Below, piece by piece: positions 24,254 through 32,928 of a stretch of 64,000 nt of DNA. Position 1 is the stretch's first letter. Each line of letters starts with the position of its first letter. A program made the translations under genes and the position numbers. The notes under the pieces are model-generated. The model saw only the letters and a list, made by a program, of their open reading frames with translations, was not told where the DNA came from and did no database searches. This DNA is from an uncultured bacterium (GTDB lineage Bacteria > Desulfobacterota > BSN033 > UBA1163), in contig CALLAL010000038.1 of assembly GCA_938002255.1 (NCBI GenBank), positions 1 to 64,000 of the forward strand, in the 5' to 3' direction.

Positions 24254-25543
24254 ATGAAAGGGAAACGGTCTATTTTACTCGTCGGTATTTCTTTTTTATT
24301 AATTGGTTTATTGAGCATCCCAACATTTAGCGCCACTGCCTATGCCCAGGGAAAACCCATCGTCCTCGGAGCCCCGTTAGCAACGGCCTTTCTTTATGGC
24401 TGGACGGCAGAGAAAGGCTTGAAATTGGCCGTGGAGGAAATCAACGCCGCTGGGGGAGTGACCGTGGGAAGAGAGAAACGTCCCTTCAAGGTTGAAGTCA
24501 TGGATACTCGGGACCTTGAACCAGGTGTCCCTGTGAGCGATGCTCTCCTGGTGGTGGAGAAACTCATCCTTGAAAAGAATGCTGATTTTATTGCAGGAGG
24601 TCCGGTACGATCTGAGGCAGCTCTAGCCGCCATGGATTTGTTATCGAAATATAAAAAGGTCTCGATTCTGTCCACAGGTGCACTGACTCCGGCTTATCAT
24701 AAAAGAGTCGAAGCGGAATATGATAAATTTAAATATTGCTTCAGAATCTCCGGAGAAGTGGGCTGGTTGGTCACTGGAGAATTCATTCCAAAGTTGATGG
24801 ATATCAAAGCAAAACTCGGCCTCAACAAACTTTTTATCATGGTTCAGGATGTTGCCCATGCCCGGGCTACAGGCGATCTGACAGCCAAACTGGCAGGTGA
24901 AAAAGGATGGGAAATCATCGGCAAGGAGATTTATCCCACTGGAACCACGGACTTCTCTGTGGGGTTGTTAAAGGCAAGGAAAGATAATGCTCAGGTTATC
25001 TTGATTGTCATGGATATGCCAGAGAGTTCGGTTTTATTGAAACAGTGGTTCGATCTTAAAATCCCCGCCCTTCCCTTTGGGACGATCATTGCGGCTGCTG
25101 AACAACCTGGCTTCTGGAAAGCGACAGAAGGAAAAGGGGAATATTGCATGGCGAGTGTGGTCAATGCAGGCAATGCTCCCTCGAATGCCACACCCTGGAC
25201 CATGAAATTCGTCGATGCTTATACGAAAAAGTATGGACTGGAACCTGAAGGTTACGGTGCTTCTTCGAGTTATATGATCCCTTACGTCCTAAAAGACGCC
25301 ATCGAACGAACGGGCTCTCTTAAATCAGAGGACATCATCGCAGCACTTGAAAAAACAGATTTGATGGGAGTCTATGGAAGAATTAAATTCCATCCGAAAA
25401 ACCATCAAGTGATCCCAAGTGTTGATCCGGCTGAAGGGGCAGTAGGAACCATATTCCAGTGGCAAGCAGGCAAAAGGGTAGTGGTCTTTCCGTCCAAGAT
25501 CGCCATGGGTGAGATTAAGCTTCCTCCCTGGATGAAGAAATAG
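24254..25543 (+). CDS. LIV-type ABC transporter substrate-binding protein (second of two)
   Basis: A 429-residue periplasmic binding protein with a signal peptide (about residues 1-33, ending TAYAQ) and the family core KPIVLGAPLATAFLYGWTAEKG, then VMDTRDLEPGV and GGPVRSEAALAAM. It has its own promoter and a strong AGGAGG ribosome site, so it is probably the main receptor for the permease and ATPase genes that follow. Ligand unknown; LIV-family receptors in anaerobes bind branched-chain amino acids, aromatic acids or short fatty acids. Confidence 0.92.
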   Translation: MKGKRSILLVGISFLLIGLLSIPTFSATAYAQGKPIVLGAPLATAFLYGWTAEKGLKLAVEEINAAGGVTVGREKRPFKVEVMDTRDLEPGVPVSDALLVVEKLILEKNADFIAGGPVRSEAALAAMDLLSKYKKVSILSTGALTPAYHKRVEAEYDKFKYCFRISGEVGWLVTGEFIPKLMDIKAKLGLNKLFIMVQDVAHARATGDLTAKLAGEKGWEIIGKEIYPTGTTDFSVGLLKARKDNAQVILIVMDMPESSVLLKQWFDLKIPALPFGTIIAAAEQPGFWKATEGKGEYCMASVVNAGNAPSNATPWTMKFVDAYTKKYGLEPEGYGASSSYMIPYVLKDAIERTGSLKSEDIIAALEKTDLMGVYGRIKFHPKNHQVIPSVDPAEGAVGTIFQWQAGKRVVVFPSKIAMGEIKLPPWMKK

Positions 25544-25647
25544 TGGCATAGGGCAGAGCGTATAGCGCAAAGGGAAAAACATCACTCATTTGAACCTAAT
25601 GACTTTACGCTCTATGCCCTTAACGCTATGCGTTTCTCATAAGAACT
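25544..25647. repeat. Dyad-symmetric word repeat between binding protein and livH
   Basis: GGCATAGGGCAGAGCGTATAGC on the left and the near-complement TTACGCTCTATGCCC on the right form an imperfect inverted repeat, with further copies of CGCTATGCG. It resembles the other short-word repeats in this window's intergenic gaps in layout, not in sequence. Confidence 0.5.
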
Positions 25648-26514
25648 ATGGATATCCTGATCTACGGTATCATCAATAGCTTTTCTCTTGCGCTGATGGC
25701 GATTGGTTTTACGCTGGTGTATGGCATCAGCCGCCTTCCTAATTTTGCCCACGGAGCCCTTTATGTCATCACGGGATTTCTCGTTTGGAGTTTAATTCAT
25801 CTCCTGAAACTCAATTACGTGATCTCTATTCTGTTAGCCCTGGTGATTATGGGATTGATTGGGGCAGCGATCTATCGGTTTATTCTCATCCGAGTCCGTG
25901 GAATGGCTACGTCGGAAATTATCGCCACGTACGCCCTTGGACTGGCAATCCTTGAATTCCTCCGGTGGGGTGGATTCAAAGGAATGACCTATACGCTTCC
26001 GGTTTTTATCGAAGGAAGCGTCAATATTGTCGGCATTCCTGTCGATTTTCAAAGGATCATTGTGATCGCTGTCGGAATCGTCGTGGTCTCTTTTATGTGG
26101 ATCTTTACTCATTTTAATAAGACCGGATTAGCCTTAAGAGGAATGGCGCAGGACGAGCATGCAGCAATGATGCTCGGGATCGATTCGGATTGGATGGCGG
26201 TCATTGCCATGGCAATGGGATCCATATTGGCTGGTATCGCTGCCATCACCCTGCTCCCTCTGGGAAACATCGTGGTCGAAGCAGGATACAATGTTCTCAT
26301 CCTTTCCATCGCTGTCTGTATCGTGGGAGGATTGGGAAGTTGGGTGGGAGCGATTCTTGCTGCTTTCATGATTGGATTTCTCCAGATCATCACCGTGGCT
26401 TACATCCAGTCCCACTTCCATATGGTCGTGGCTCTTCTGGCAATCATTGTTACCTTGATCTTAAGGCCCTCAGGGCTCTTTGGCAGGCAAAAGGAATTGG
26501 AGGAGCGGGTTTAA
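25648..26514 (+). CDS. livH: LIV-type ABC transporter permease, LivH-like
   Basis: A 288-residue inner-membrane permease with about eight helices. Family markers: ALMAIGFTLVYGISRLPNFAHGALYV near the N terminus, GLALRGMAQDEHAAMMLGID (the coupling EAA-like loop) and GGLGSWVGAILAAFMIG near the C terminus. It forms the channel with the LivM-like protein encoded next. The ribosome site is weak. Confidence 0.93.
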   Translation: MDILIYGIINSFSLALMAIGFTLVYGISRLPNFAHGALYVITGFLVWSLIHLLKLNYVISILLALVIMGLIGAAIYRFILIRVRGMATSEIIATYALGLAILEFLRWGGFKGMTYTLPVFIEGSVNIVGIPVDFQRIIVIAVGIVVVSFMWIFTHFNKTGLALRGMAQDEHAAMMLGIDSDWMAVIAMAMGSILAGIAAITLLPLGNIVVEAGYNVLILSIAVCIVGGLGSWVGAILAAFMIGFLQIITVAYIQSHFHMVVALLAIIVTLILRPSGLFGRQKELEERV

Positions 26515-26581
26515 CAAGTAAACAATCATAAGCGTCTCAGAATACCAGTTATTTTCGATCGTCATACGAAAGGAAACCAGT

Positions 26582-27595
26582 TTGGAGACAACCGATAAGC
26601 GTAAAGAGAGACTCGACCGCGGCATTAAAGTCCGCACCGAGGGAATTTATGCTATCTCTTCCTGGGAGGAAATGAGCTATCTTCTCCTTCCGAGACTGGT
26701 TCTCATTGTCGGACTCCTCCTCCTCCCCCTTTTGATGCCCTCCCTTTACTGGAACCGGGTCATCTCTATCGTTGGCATCTATGCCCTTCTGGCGCTTGGC
26801 TTTGATTTTTTAGCTCATTTTGTTGGCCTTGTTTCATTGGGTGGAGCCTTCTTTGTTGGGGTTGGGGGCTATACAGCTGCCATCCTCAATAAATCGCTTG
26901 GACTCCCTCCGCTGTTATCCATCCCCATTGCTACTATAGTCGGGGCAACCGTCTGTACCTTGCTCCTTCTTCCGGCACTTCCCCTCAGGGGAGTCTATTT
27001 TGCCATTGTCACCCTGATGTACCCACTTGTTTTTCTAAGAATTATCGAGGCCCTCAACATCTTAGGTGGAACGGATGGAATCCTTGGGGTAGCCAGTTTC
27101 CCCAGCACATGGATGGAACAGTATCTTATTTTATTCATCGTGATTATTGCTCTCTTTGGCCTCAGGAGGTTGGTCAACGAAGACATCGGACTCGTTTTCC
27201 GCGGAGTCAAAGATAACGATCAAGCGGTCAGAGCCTCTGGTTTAAGCATCACCCTTTATAAAGCCATTGCTGTCTTTATCACTTCTGCACTTGGCTGTTT
27301 GGGGGGCGCCTATTTCGTCCACATCTATATGGTGGCTGGCATCTCCCTTTTTGCCCTGGACTACTCTGTTATTCCTATAGCCGCAACAGTCATCGGCGGT
27401 GGAGGAACCCTGGTGGGGCCTCTCTTGGGATGTTTTATCCTCGTGCCAATCTCAGAACTCTTACGAGCTTTTGGAACCCTGAGAATTGTCTTCTATTCTG
27501 TCATCTTGTTGGCTTTCATTATGTTTCGAAGCGAAGGGATTATGGTCTATGCTCAGAGGAAATATCATCAATTCGAGAGGTGGGTCAAGGTATGA
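26582..27595 (+). CDS. livM: LIV-type ABC transporter permease, LivM-like
   Basis: A 337-residue permease with about nine helices; LivM markers are LLALGFDFLAHFVGLVSLGGAFFVGVGGYTAA and GLVFRGVKDNDQAVRASGLSITLYKAIAVFITSALGCLGGAYF. The start is a TTG at 26582 with AAAGGA 7 nt upstream; the charged N-terminal extension before the first helix (about 35 residues) depends on this choice. Its stop overlaps the next start (ATGA at 27592-27595), indicating translational coupling. Confidence 0.9.
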   Translation: METTDKRKERLDRGIKVRTEGIYAISSWEEMSYLLLPRLVLIVGLLLLPLLMPSLYWNRVISIVGIYALLALGFDFLAHFVGLVSLGGAFFVGVGGYTAAILNKSLGLPPLLSIPIATIVGATVCTLLLLPALPLRGVYFAIVTLMYPLVFLRIIEALNILGGTDGILGVASFPSTWMEQYLILFIVIIALFGLRRLVNEDIGLVFRGVKDNDQAVRASGLSITLYKAIAVFITSALGCLGGAYFVHIYMVAGISLFALDYSVIPIAATVIGGGGTLVGPLLGCFILVPISELLRAFGTLRIVFYSVILLAFIMFRSEGIMVYAQRKYHQFERWVKV

Positions 27596-28380
27596 ATGAA
27601 GAGCCAATCCTCCAGGTGGCCAATGCCAATAAGTCTTTTGGAGGTGTTCAGGCTCTAAGGGATGTCAGCTTTTCCGTACAGCAGGGGCAGGTCTTTGGCA
27701 TCATAGGACCCAACGGATCGGGTAAGACGACGCTGATCAATTGCATCACCGGCTTCATCAAAATGGATTCCGGAAAAGTCCTCTATAAGGGAAAGGAAAT
27801 CAGCAACAAATCACCCAACCATATTGCCAATCTGGGCTTGACCCGAACCTTCCAAATTATGAGACCCTACTACAGCCTTCCTGCCTATAAGAATCTGATC
27901 GTTCCTCTATTCTCTCCCCGGGCAAGAAAGATGGGAGGTTGGCGTGGAGGAGGGAAATTAGGAGACCGAGGAACAGTCAGTATCGATATTCTCGAAGAGA
28001 TTGGATTCGAAAGAGATTCCTTCGTTCCGTATAAACTGGCATCCAGTTTACCCACAGGATATCTCAAGCGACTTGAGCTCGCCAGATGTCTTGCTCTGAG
28101 ACCTGATCTGATCCTCTGTGATGAAGTTTTCTCTGGGTTAAGTATGAGTGAAATTGCCAGTATGGTCCCCTTAATCGAAAAATTGCAGATGGATGGAATC
28201 ACTCTGGTGATGATTGAGCATCGTCTGAGAGAACTCTTCCGGGTGGCCAGCCGGGTGATGGTTTTGAACTTTGGAGAAAAATTGACCGAAGGAACCCCTG
28301 ATGAGGTGATGGCAGACGAGAGAGTCAAAGAGGCCTACCTCGGATCAGAGAAACTGCTCGATTATACATTTGAAGCATAA
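27592..28380 (+). CDS. livG: LIV-type ABC transporter ATPase, LivG-like
   Basis: A 262-residue ABC ATPase: Walker A GPNGSGKTTL (about residue 41), Q-loop, a degenerate signature region LPTGYLKRLELARCLA where the usual LSGG is replaced by LPTG, Walker B LILCDEVFSG and the switch His in MIEHRLREL. The D-loop/Walker B reads CDEVFSGLS rather than LDEPxAGL, an uncommon variant. It energises the transporter with the LivF-like partner at 30216. Start at 27592 overlaps livM; a longer frame beginning inside livM is not used. Confidence 0.92.
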   Translation: MNEEPILQVANANKSFGGVQALRDVSFSVQQGQVFGIIGPNGSGKTTLINCITGFIKMDSGKVLYKGKEISNKSPNHIANLGLTRTFQIMRPYYSLPAYKNLIVPLFSPRARKMGGWRGGGKLGDRGTVSIDILEEIGFERDSFVPYKLASSLPTGYLKRLELARCLALRPDLILCDEVFSGLSMSEIASMVPLIEKLQMDGITLVMIEHRLRELFRVASRVMVLNFGEKLTEGTPDEVMADERVKEAYLGSEKLLDYTFEA

Positions 28381-28495
28381 TAGAAAACAGGGTTCAAAGG
28401 ATCAAGGATTCAAAGTACTTTTTGAAATAGGTGACCCCTCAAACCCTACGATCCTCGACCCAATTTTGATGGGTCCTCTATAGAATTTGAGATGA
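28381..28495. repeat. Word-repeat intergenic element (GGTTCAAAGGATCAAGG type)
   Basis: Left half has GGGTTCAAAGGATCAAGGAT and TTCAAAG; right half has CCCTCAAACCCTACGATCCTCGACCC, an approximate complement. Similar words recur at 35657-35750 and 45785-45888. It forms a loose long-range dyad; no protein or terminator features. Confidence 0.5.
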
Positions 28496-28501
28496 TTGGT
28501 A

Positions 28502-30169
28502 ATGAGTAAGGTTAATAATCATACCATGGAACCCGAACTGATCTTCACCCAATTCGAAAAGATGTGTGAAAAGTACCCAGAACGGGCGGCGGTCATCTAT
28601 TTAGGGGAAAAATTTACCTATGCCCGATTGCGAGATCTCATAAACAGGTTTGCCACAGCTTTAAATCGCCTGGGCGTTCGAAAAGGAGATAAAGTCCTTC
28701 TCTATCTCTCCAACTCCATTCAATGGGTGATCGCCTTTTTTGGGATTCAAAAAGTTGGAGCGGTCGTTGTACCAGTTGCTCCCATTTACACCTCTTATGA
28801 AATTGAATATATGATCAAGGATTCAGGCGCTGAGACAATCATCTGCCTCGACACCAATTTTGGTTATGTTCAGGACGTCTTTTCTAAAACCAATTTAAAA
28901 AGAGCTATTGTTACCAACTTGGTCGACCTCCTTCCTTTCTGGAAACGTGCTGTAGGTTTTCTATTTGATAAAATCCCCACTGGCATTGTTAAAAAAAGTG
29001 AAAAAGTCTATTTCTTCAAAGAGTTGTTGAAACAGTCGCCTGAGCCATTAAAGGTTGACATTGATCCCTATCAAGACCTCTCTTACATTCTCTATACAGG
29101 GGGAACGACAGGTTTTCCCAAAGGGGTTCCCGGAAATCATATGGGGATGGTCTCCTACGTCAGAGATGTGATGGAGGATGTTGCCGGAGGATACATCGAG
29201 GAAGGAAAAGACACCTACATCGCCATCAATCCACTTTTCCATATCATGGCTCTCGGGTTATTTGTCGCCATCGGATTAAATTATGGCAATACCACGATCA
29301 TTATGCCCGTCCCCCAGGTCGATTCCATTTTGCGAGCAATCGAAAAATATCGGGTGCGATGGATGCTTGGAGTTCCAGCCCTCTACCGGATGATTCTCGA
29401 AAACGACCGATTGAACCAATATGACTTGAGTTCTCTGAAATACTGTTACTGCGGTGGAGATGTGCTTCCCATCGAGGTCTTTAAGAGATGGAAGGAGCAC
29501 CTTGGAGTTTCCATCTTTCAGGTCTATGGTTCTACAGAAGCAGGCCACGTGACTTACAGTCGCTTGGATCGGGAACCCGATCTTTCATCCATCGGACTTC
29601 CTCTCAAAAGTAGAGAATGCAAGGTGGTGGACCCCGACACCCTCGAAGCTGTGCCTATTGGCGAAGTAGGAGAACTGGTTGTCACGTCTGACACTACTTT
29701 GAAATATTACTGGAACAAACCTGATGAAACAAAGCGATCTTATGTGGAGATTGATGGAAAGGTTTACTACCGGATGGGTGATTTTGTTCGCCTGGGGGAG
29801 AAGGGAGATATCTACTATGTTGAACGTTCCGCCGATGTGATCAAGCATAAAGCTTATCGGGTCTCTGCATCTGAAATCGAGGCTGTGTTACAGGACCATC
29901 CGACCGTCGTCGGAGCCTGTGTGGTTGGTGTGCCGGATCCAAAGGTGGGAGAGCGGATTAAAGCGATCGTCGTTTTGAAAGAGGATGCACGAGGAGTCGA
30001 TGCCTCTGAATTGATTCGGTGGTGTCGCGAGAGACTTGCCCCTTACAAAATTCCTCAGTACATCGAATTTAGGGATATGTTACCTAAATCAAAAGTTGGA
30101 AAACTCCTGAGAAGGGAAATCAGAAGTGAGGAACAACGGAAGGTTTCCCAGGAGAAGACTAAGTGGTAA
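28502..30169 (+). CDS. AMP-forming acyl-CoA ligase
   Basis: A 555-residue adenylate-forming ligase (fatty-acyl/aryl-CoA synthetase type). Motifs: P-loop YILYTGGTTGFPKG (about residue 195), IFQVYGSTEAGHVTYS, MGDFVRLGEKGDIYYVERSADVIKHKAYRVSASEIE and the C-terminal acylation Lys in LPKSKVGKLLRREI. It activates a carboxylic acid to acyl-CoA. Encoded between livG and livF, it probably activates the acid brought in by that transporter. ATG 28502 is used; a TTG 6 nt earlier and an ATG at 28526 are alternatives. Chain length or ring preference is unknown. Confidence 0.9.
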   Translation: MSKVNNHTMEPELIFTQFEKMCEKYPERAAVIYLGEKFTYARLRDLINRFATALNRLGVRKGDKVLLYLSNSIQWVIAFFGIQKVGAVVVPVAPIYTSYEIEYMIKDSGAETIICLDTNFGYVQDVFSKTNLKRAIVTNLVDLLPFWKRAVGFLFDKIPTGIVKKSEKVYFFKELLKQSPEPLKVDIDPYQDLSYILYTGGTTGFPKGVPGNHMGMVSYVRDVMEDVAGGYIEEGKDTYIAINPLFHIMALGLFVAIGLNYGNTTIIMPVPQVDSILRAIEKYRVRWMLGVPALYRMILENDRLNQYDLSSLKYCYCGGDVLPIEVFKRWKEHLGVSIFQVYGSTEAGHVTYSRLDREPDLSSIGLPLKSRECKVVDPDTLEAVPIGEVGELVVTSDTTLKYYWNKPDETKRSYVEIDGKVYYRMGDFVRLGEKGDIYYVERSADVIKHKAYRVSASEIEAVLQDHPTVVGACVVGVPDPKVGERIKAIVVLKEDARGVDASELIRWCRERLAPYKIPQYIEFRDMLPKSKVGKLLRREIRSEEQRKVSQEKTKW

Positions 30170-30215
30170 GAGGAGAGGTTGAGTAAGGACATTGCCTTAA
30201 AATAGAGGTGTTGAA

Positions 30216-30962
30216 GTGCTGGAAATCAAAAACCTGATGGTCTTTTACGAAAATGCCGTTGCCATTAATAACATCAATATGACATGCCAAGGGGGAAAAG
30301 TGACTGGCATTTTCGGTGCGAACAGCGCGGGCAAATCTACCTTGATGTACACCATCTCTGGAATCATCTTGGATATCAAAAAAAAGGAAGAGATGAAGGG
30401 AGGAGAAAGAATTACAGTTCTGGGCCAGATGACATTTGAAGGAATGGACATCACCTCCATGAAGCCCAGCGAGAGAGCCAAAAAGGGGATCATCCTCTGT
30501 CCAGAAAGACGAAGAATTTTTGCGGAGAGCAGTACTCTTGAAAATTTAAAAATTGGCGGTTATTTGGCAACGAAGACTCAAGCAAAAAAGACCCTGGACT
30601 ATGTCTTCCACATTTTTCCAGCCTTAAACAACTTGAAAGGCAGAGAAGGAGGATTCCTCAGCGGTGGAGAACAACAGATGCTTGCTATCGGAAGAGCCTT
30701 AATGGCACAACCCAAATTGCTTCTCCTCGACGAACCCCTCTTGGGCTTGAGCCCTCTGATGGAGGCAATGCTCGCCAGAGCTGTTCGTGACATTAATCGC
30801 CAGACAGGCATCACAATTCTCATCTCCGAACAATATGCCCGTCCTATTTTACCGATCGTCGATTATGGATATATCCTGGAAAATGGGGGAGCGGTCCTGG
30901 AAGGAAATTCACAAGAATTGATGGATAACCCTGATGTAAAATCCGCCTATTTTGGATTATGA
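30216..30962 (+). CDS. livF: LIV-type ABC transporter ATPase, LivF-like
   Basis: A 248-residue ABC ATPase with Walker A GANSAGKSTL, signature LSGGEQQMLAIGRAL, Walker B LLLLDEPLLGLSP and switch region LISEQYARP. The canonical GANGAGKST is altered to GANSAGKST, still a valid P-loop. About 12 extra charged residues (KKKEEMKGGERIT) lie between the P-loop and the Q-loop. GTG start at 30216 behind AGGTG. Completes the first LIV transporter. Confidence 0.92.
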   Translation: MLEIKNLMVFYENAVAINNINMTCQGGKVTGIFGANSAGKSTLMYTISGIILDIKKKEEMKGGERITVLGQMTFEGMDITSMKPSERAKKGIILCPERRRIFAESSTLENLKIGGYLATKTQAKKTLDYVFHIFPALNNLKGREGGFLSGGEQQMLAIGRALMAQPKLLLLDEPLLGLSPLMEAMLARAVRDINRQTGITILISEQYARPILPIVDYGYILENGGAVLEGNSQELMDNPDVKSAYFGL

Positions 30963-30978
30963 GGCAAGGAGGAATCTC

Positions 30979-31551
30979 GTGGATCTTTTTACAGCCATAA
31001 AAGGAAGACGGAGTTGCCGGAATTTTCTTCCCGAACCCATCGATCAAGCCACAATTGAAAAACTTCTGGAAGCTGCAACCTGGGCCCCTTCCCCTCTTAA
31101 TACCCAACCCTGGGAATTTATAGTCATCACCAATCCTGAAGTGAAAGAAAAAATTTTTTCTGAAGGAGAGAGATGCCGAAAGTGGGCGCTTGAGAAAACG
31201 GGCTGGAAGTGGCTGGGTGCCTATTCGATCGATTTTTTAAAAATTGCTCCGGTGATCATTGCGGTGATTGGAGATCCGAAAAAGAGCGGAGTGGATATGT
31301 TTACTGAAGAAGGCCCGATGGGATATCAGGCAGCCTGTGCCGCTGCCATCCAGAACATGCACCTTGCTGCCCACAGCCTTGGATTGAGCAGTCTCTGGTT
31401 TACCCTGTTCGATAAGAAAGTCCTGAGAGAAATCCTTGGCATTGCTTTTGAGAAGATGCCTCTGGCATTAGTCTGCATCGGAAAGCCGGAAAGCTCTTCC
31501 GCCTCTCCCCCCCGAAAAGATTATAAAGAGAAAACCACCTATCTCTATTAG
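30979..31551 (+). CDS. Nitroreductase-family flavoprotein
   Basis: A 190-residue FMN-dependent oxidoreductase: KGRRSCRNFLPEPI with the typical RRSxRxF FMN-phosphate site, APSPLNTQPWEFIVI, and the C-terminal GLSSLWF segment. The GTG at 30979 directly follows AGGAGG, which decides the start; it is 16 nt after livF. Members reduce nitro groups, quinones, flavins or enoates, or act in dehalogenation. Its place after a transporter and CoA ligase suggests a reductive step on the imported compound. Confidence 0.88.
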   Translation: MDLFTAIKGRRSCRNFLPEPIDQATIEKLLEAATWAPSPLNTQPWEFIVITNPEVKEKIFSEGERCRKWALEKTGWKWLGAYSIDFLKIAPVIIAVIGDPKKSGVDMFTEEGPMGYQAACAAAIQNMHLAAHSLGLSSLWFTLFDKKVLREILGIAFEKMPLALVCIGKPESSSASPPRKDYKEKTTYLY

Positions 31552-31672
31552 GCTCTCTCTTCAGTGGGCCAATCCCTTCCAAGAATGAGAAAACCTTCTG
31601 CCTTGACACATTGCTTCTCTTCTCCTATGATTTTCACTGTTATTCATTTTCAAAGATATGAGGATCAGACCA

Positions 31673-32497
31673 ATGGAGATTATCGATTTTCACACTCATT
31701 ATGTAAGAAAGGAATTCCTCAACCCTACCTGGCGAAATTATTTAGAGTCCATTAACCCTGATTTTTATACAAGGATCGAAGAATTCAGTCAGAGACCCGA
31801 CCTCTTCGCTGCTTATTTAAAATCCCAGGGGGTCCAATATGCCGTGGTCCTGGCTGAAGTCGCTCCGGCTACCAGCGGTCATGTCCCGACAGAAGAGGTC
31901 ATCGAATTTTGTCGAGGGCAGGAGATGCTCATCCCTTTTGCCTCTTTGAATCCGAATCTTCATGGAGATTTAGTGGGAATGCTCGAAGAACAGGTAAAAA
32001 ACGGAGGGATCAGAGGGATAAAATTTCTTCCCTCATACCAGTTCTATTACCCGAATGAAGCCAGGCTTTATCCCCTCTATCAGAAGGCTCAGGAGTTAGG
32101 ACTACCGGTGATCTATCATATCGGAACATCGATCTTTAAGGGAACAAGATTGAAATATTGTGATCCGATCCATCTCGATGATGTTGCCGTTGACTTCCCC
32201 TATCTCAAAATCGTCATGGCTCACAGTGGTCGGAGTTTTTGGTATGACAAATGTTTTTATCTCTCCCGCCTTCATAAAAACCTTTACATGGATATCACTG
32301 GATTACCCCCTCAAAATCTTCTCAACTACTTTCCTGAACTGGAAAAAAACAGTGAAAAGATTATCTTCGGATCGGATTGGCCCACCATGCCTGTAAGCAT
32401 TACAAAAAATGTTGATACCATCAAATCTCTTCCCCTAAAAGATAAAACGATCGAATCCATTCTTTATCGGAATGCTTATAGGATCCTCTTTGATTGA
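31673..32497 (+). CDS. Amidohydrolase-family (amidohydrolase-2) metal-dependent hydrolase or decarboxylase
   Basis: A 274-residue TIM-barrel protein with the N-terminal metal motif DFHTH (residues 5-9), a central H in YHIGTS, the MAHSGRSFW segment and catalytic Asp in FGSDWPTMP. This is the amidohydrolase-2 layout shared by aromatic-acid decarboxylases (ACMSD and gamma-resorcylate types) and lactone or C-C hydrolases. ATG 31673 follows AGGATCAG; an in-frame ATG at 31658 has no ribosome site. It ends the cluster at a hairpin. It may cleave or decarboxylate a ring or ring-derived acid; function not fixed. Confidence 0.88.
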   Translation: MEIIDFHTHYVRKEFLNPTWRNYLESINPDFYTRIEEFSQRPDLFAAYLKSQGVQYAVVLAEVAPATSGHVPTEEVIEFCRGQEMLIPFASLNPNLHGDLVGMLEEQVKNGGIRGIKFLPSYQFYYPNEARLYPLYQKAQELGLPVIYHIGTSIFKGTRLKYCDPIHLDDVAVDFPYLKIVMAHSGRSFWYDKCFYLSRLHKNLYMDITGLPPQNLLNYFPELEKNSEKIIFGSDWPTMPVSITKNVDTIKSLPLKDKTIESILYRNAYRILFD

Positions 32498-32515
32498 ATC
32501 AAAGAGATCCTTTGG
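32481..32515 (+). terminator. Hairpin overlapping the amidohydrolase stop codon
   Basis: GGATC-TCTTTGATT and AATCAAAGA-GATCC pair around a one- to three-base turn, with one bulged base, followed by TTTGG. The arms span the last five codons and the TGA. The U-run is short, so termination is plausible but not strong. Confidence 0.45.
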
Positions 32516-32928
32516 CCCTTCAAAAGACTCTTATTCCAAATCTATAAGATTTTTAACAAGAATCTGCTCAACAAATGATTTTTTTCACATTTTACGTAAA
32601 CTGGCATTTTTTTCTTGACAAAATTTTTTTCTTTTGATAAGAAGAGGGGGCGTTTTCAGGGTGGTGCTTTCCGGCTCAATTTTTCACATCTCGTTTTCCA
32701 TAAATATGTACGGGTTGGACCGAGACTTACCAAAGGGTCTCTAATAAAAAGAGAGGCAGAGCCAAATAAAGATGAAGGGAAAACACATGGGCCTTCTCCT
32801 TGGCGAATCAAGTCTTCTCTGCAGGTCTTTCCTTTCTCTCTTTCCCTCTCAACCGTTTCCCATCAAAGAATCTGATTTACAACCCTATGATCAATCGCGA
32901 GTCATCTCTTTTGCGAAAGGAGTCCTTG
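32498..32928 (+). other. Long leader and promoter region before the second LIV operon
   Basis: 431 nt without a credible gene: a 43-codon frame running into livG from 32800 lacks a ribosome site. It holds the operator-like site at 32584-32604, a candidate promoter TTGACA (32615-32620) with TAAGAA (32638-32643), and a small hairpin GAGAC/GTCTC (32721-32740). If transcription starts near 32650, the leader is about 280 nt and could carry further control. No known riboswitch was recognised. Confidence 0.5.
32584..32604 (+). promoter_or_regulatory. Putative MerR-type operator, site A
   Basis: TTCACA, one base, then palindrome TTTACGTAAA (32591-32600) and CTGG. The same arrangement recurs at 43281-43301 and 63454-63474. 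It is upstream of the second LIV transporter and CoA-ligase operon. The likely binder is the MerR protein encoded at 43314. Confidence 0.6.

Noticed and set aside
32615-32875. Basic 86-residue frame in the leader of the second LIV operon
   Set aside because: No ribosome site, overlaps the likely promoter, no recognisable domain.
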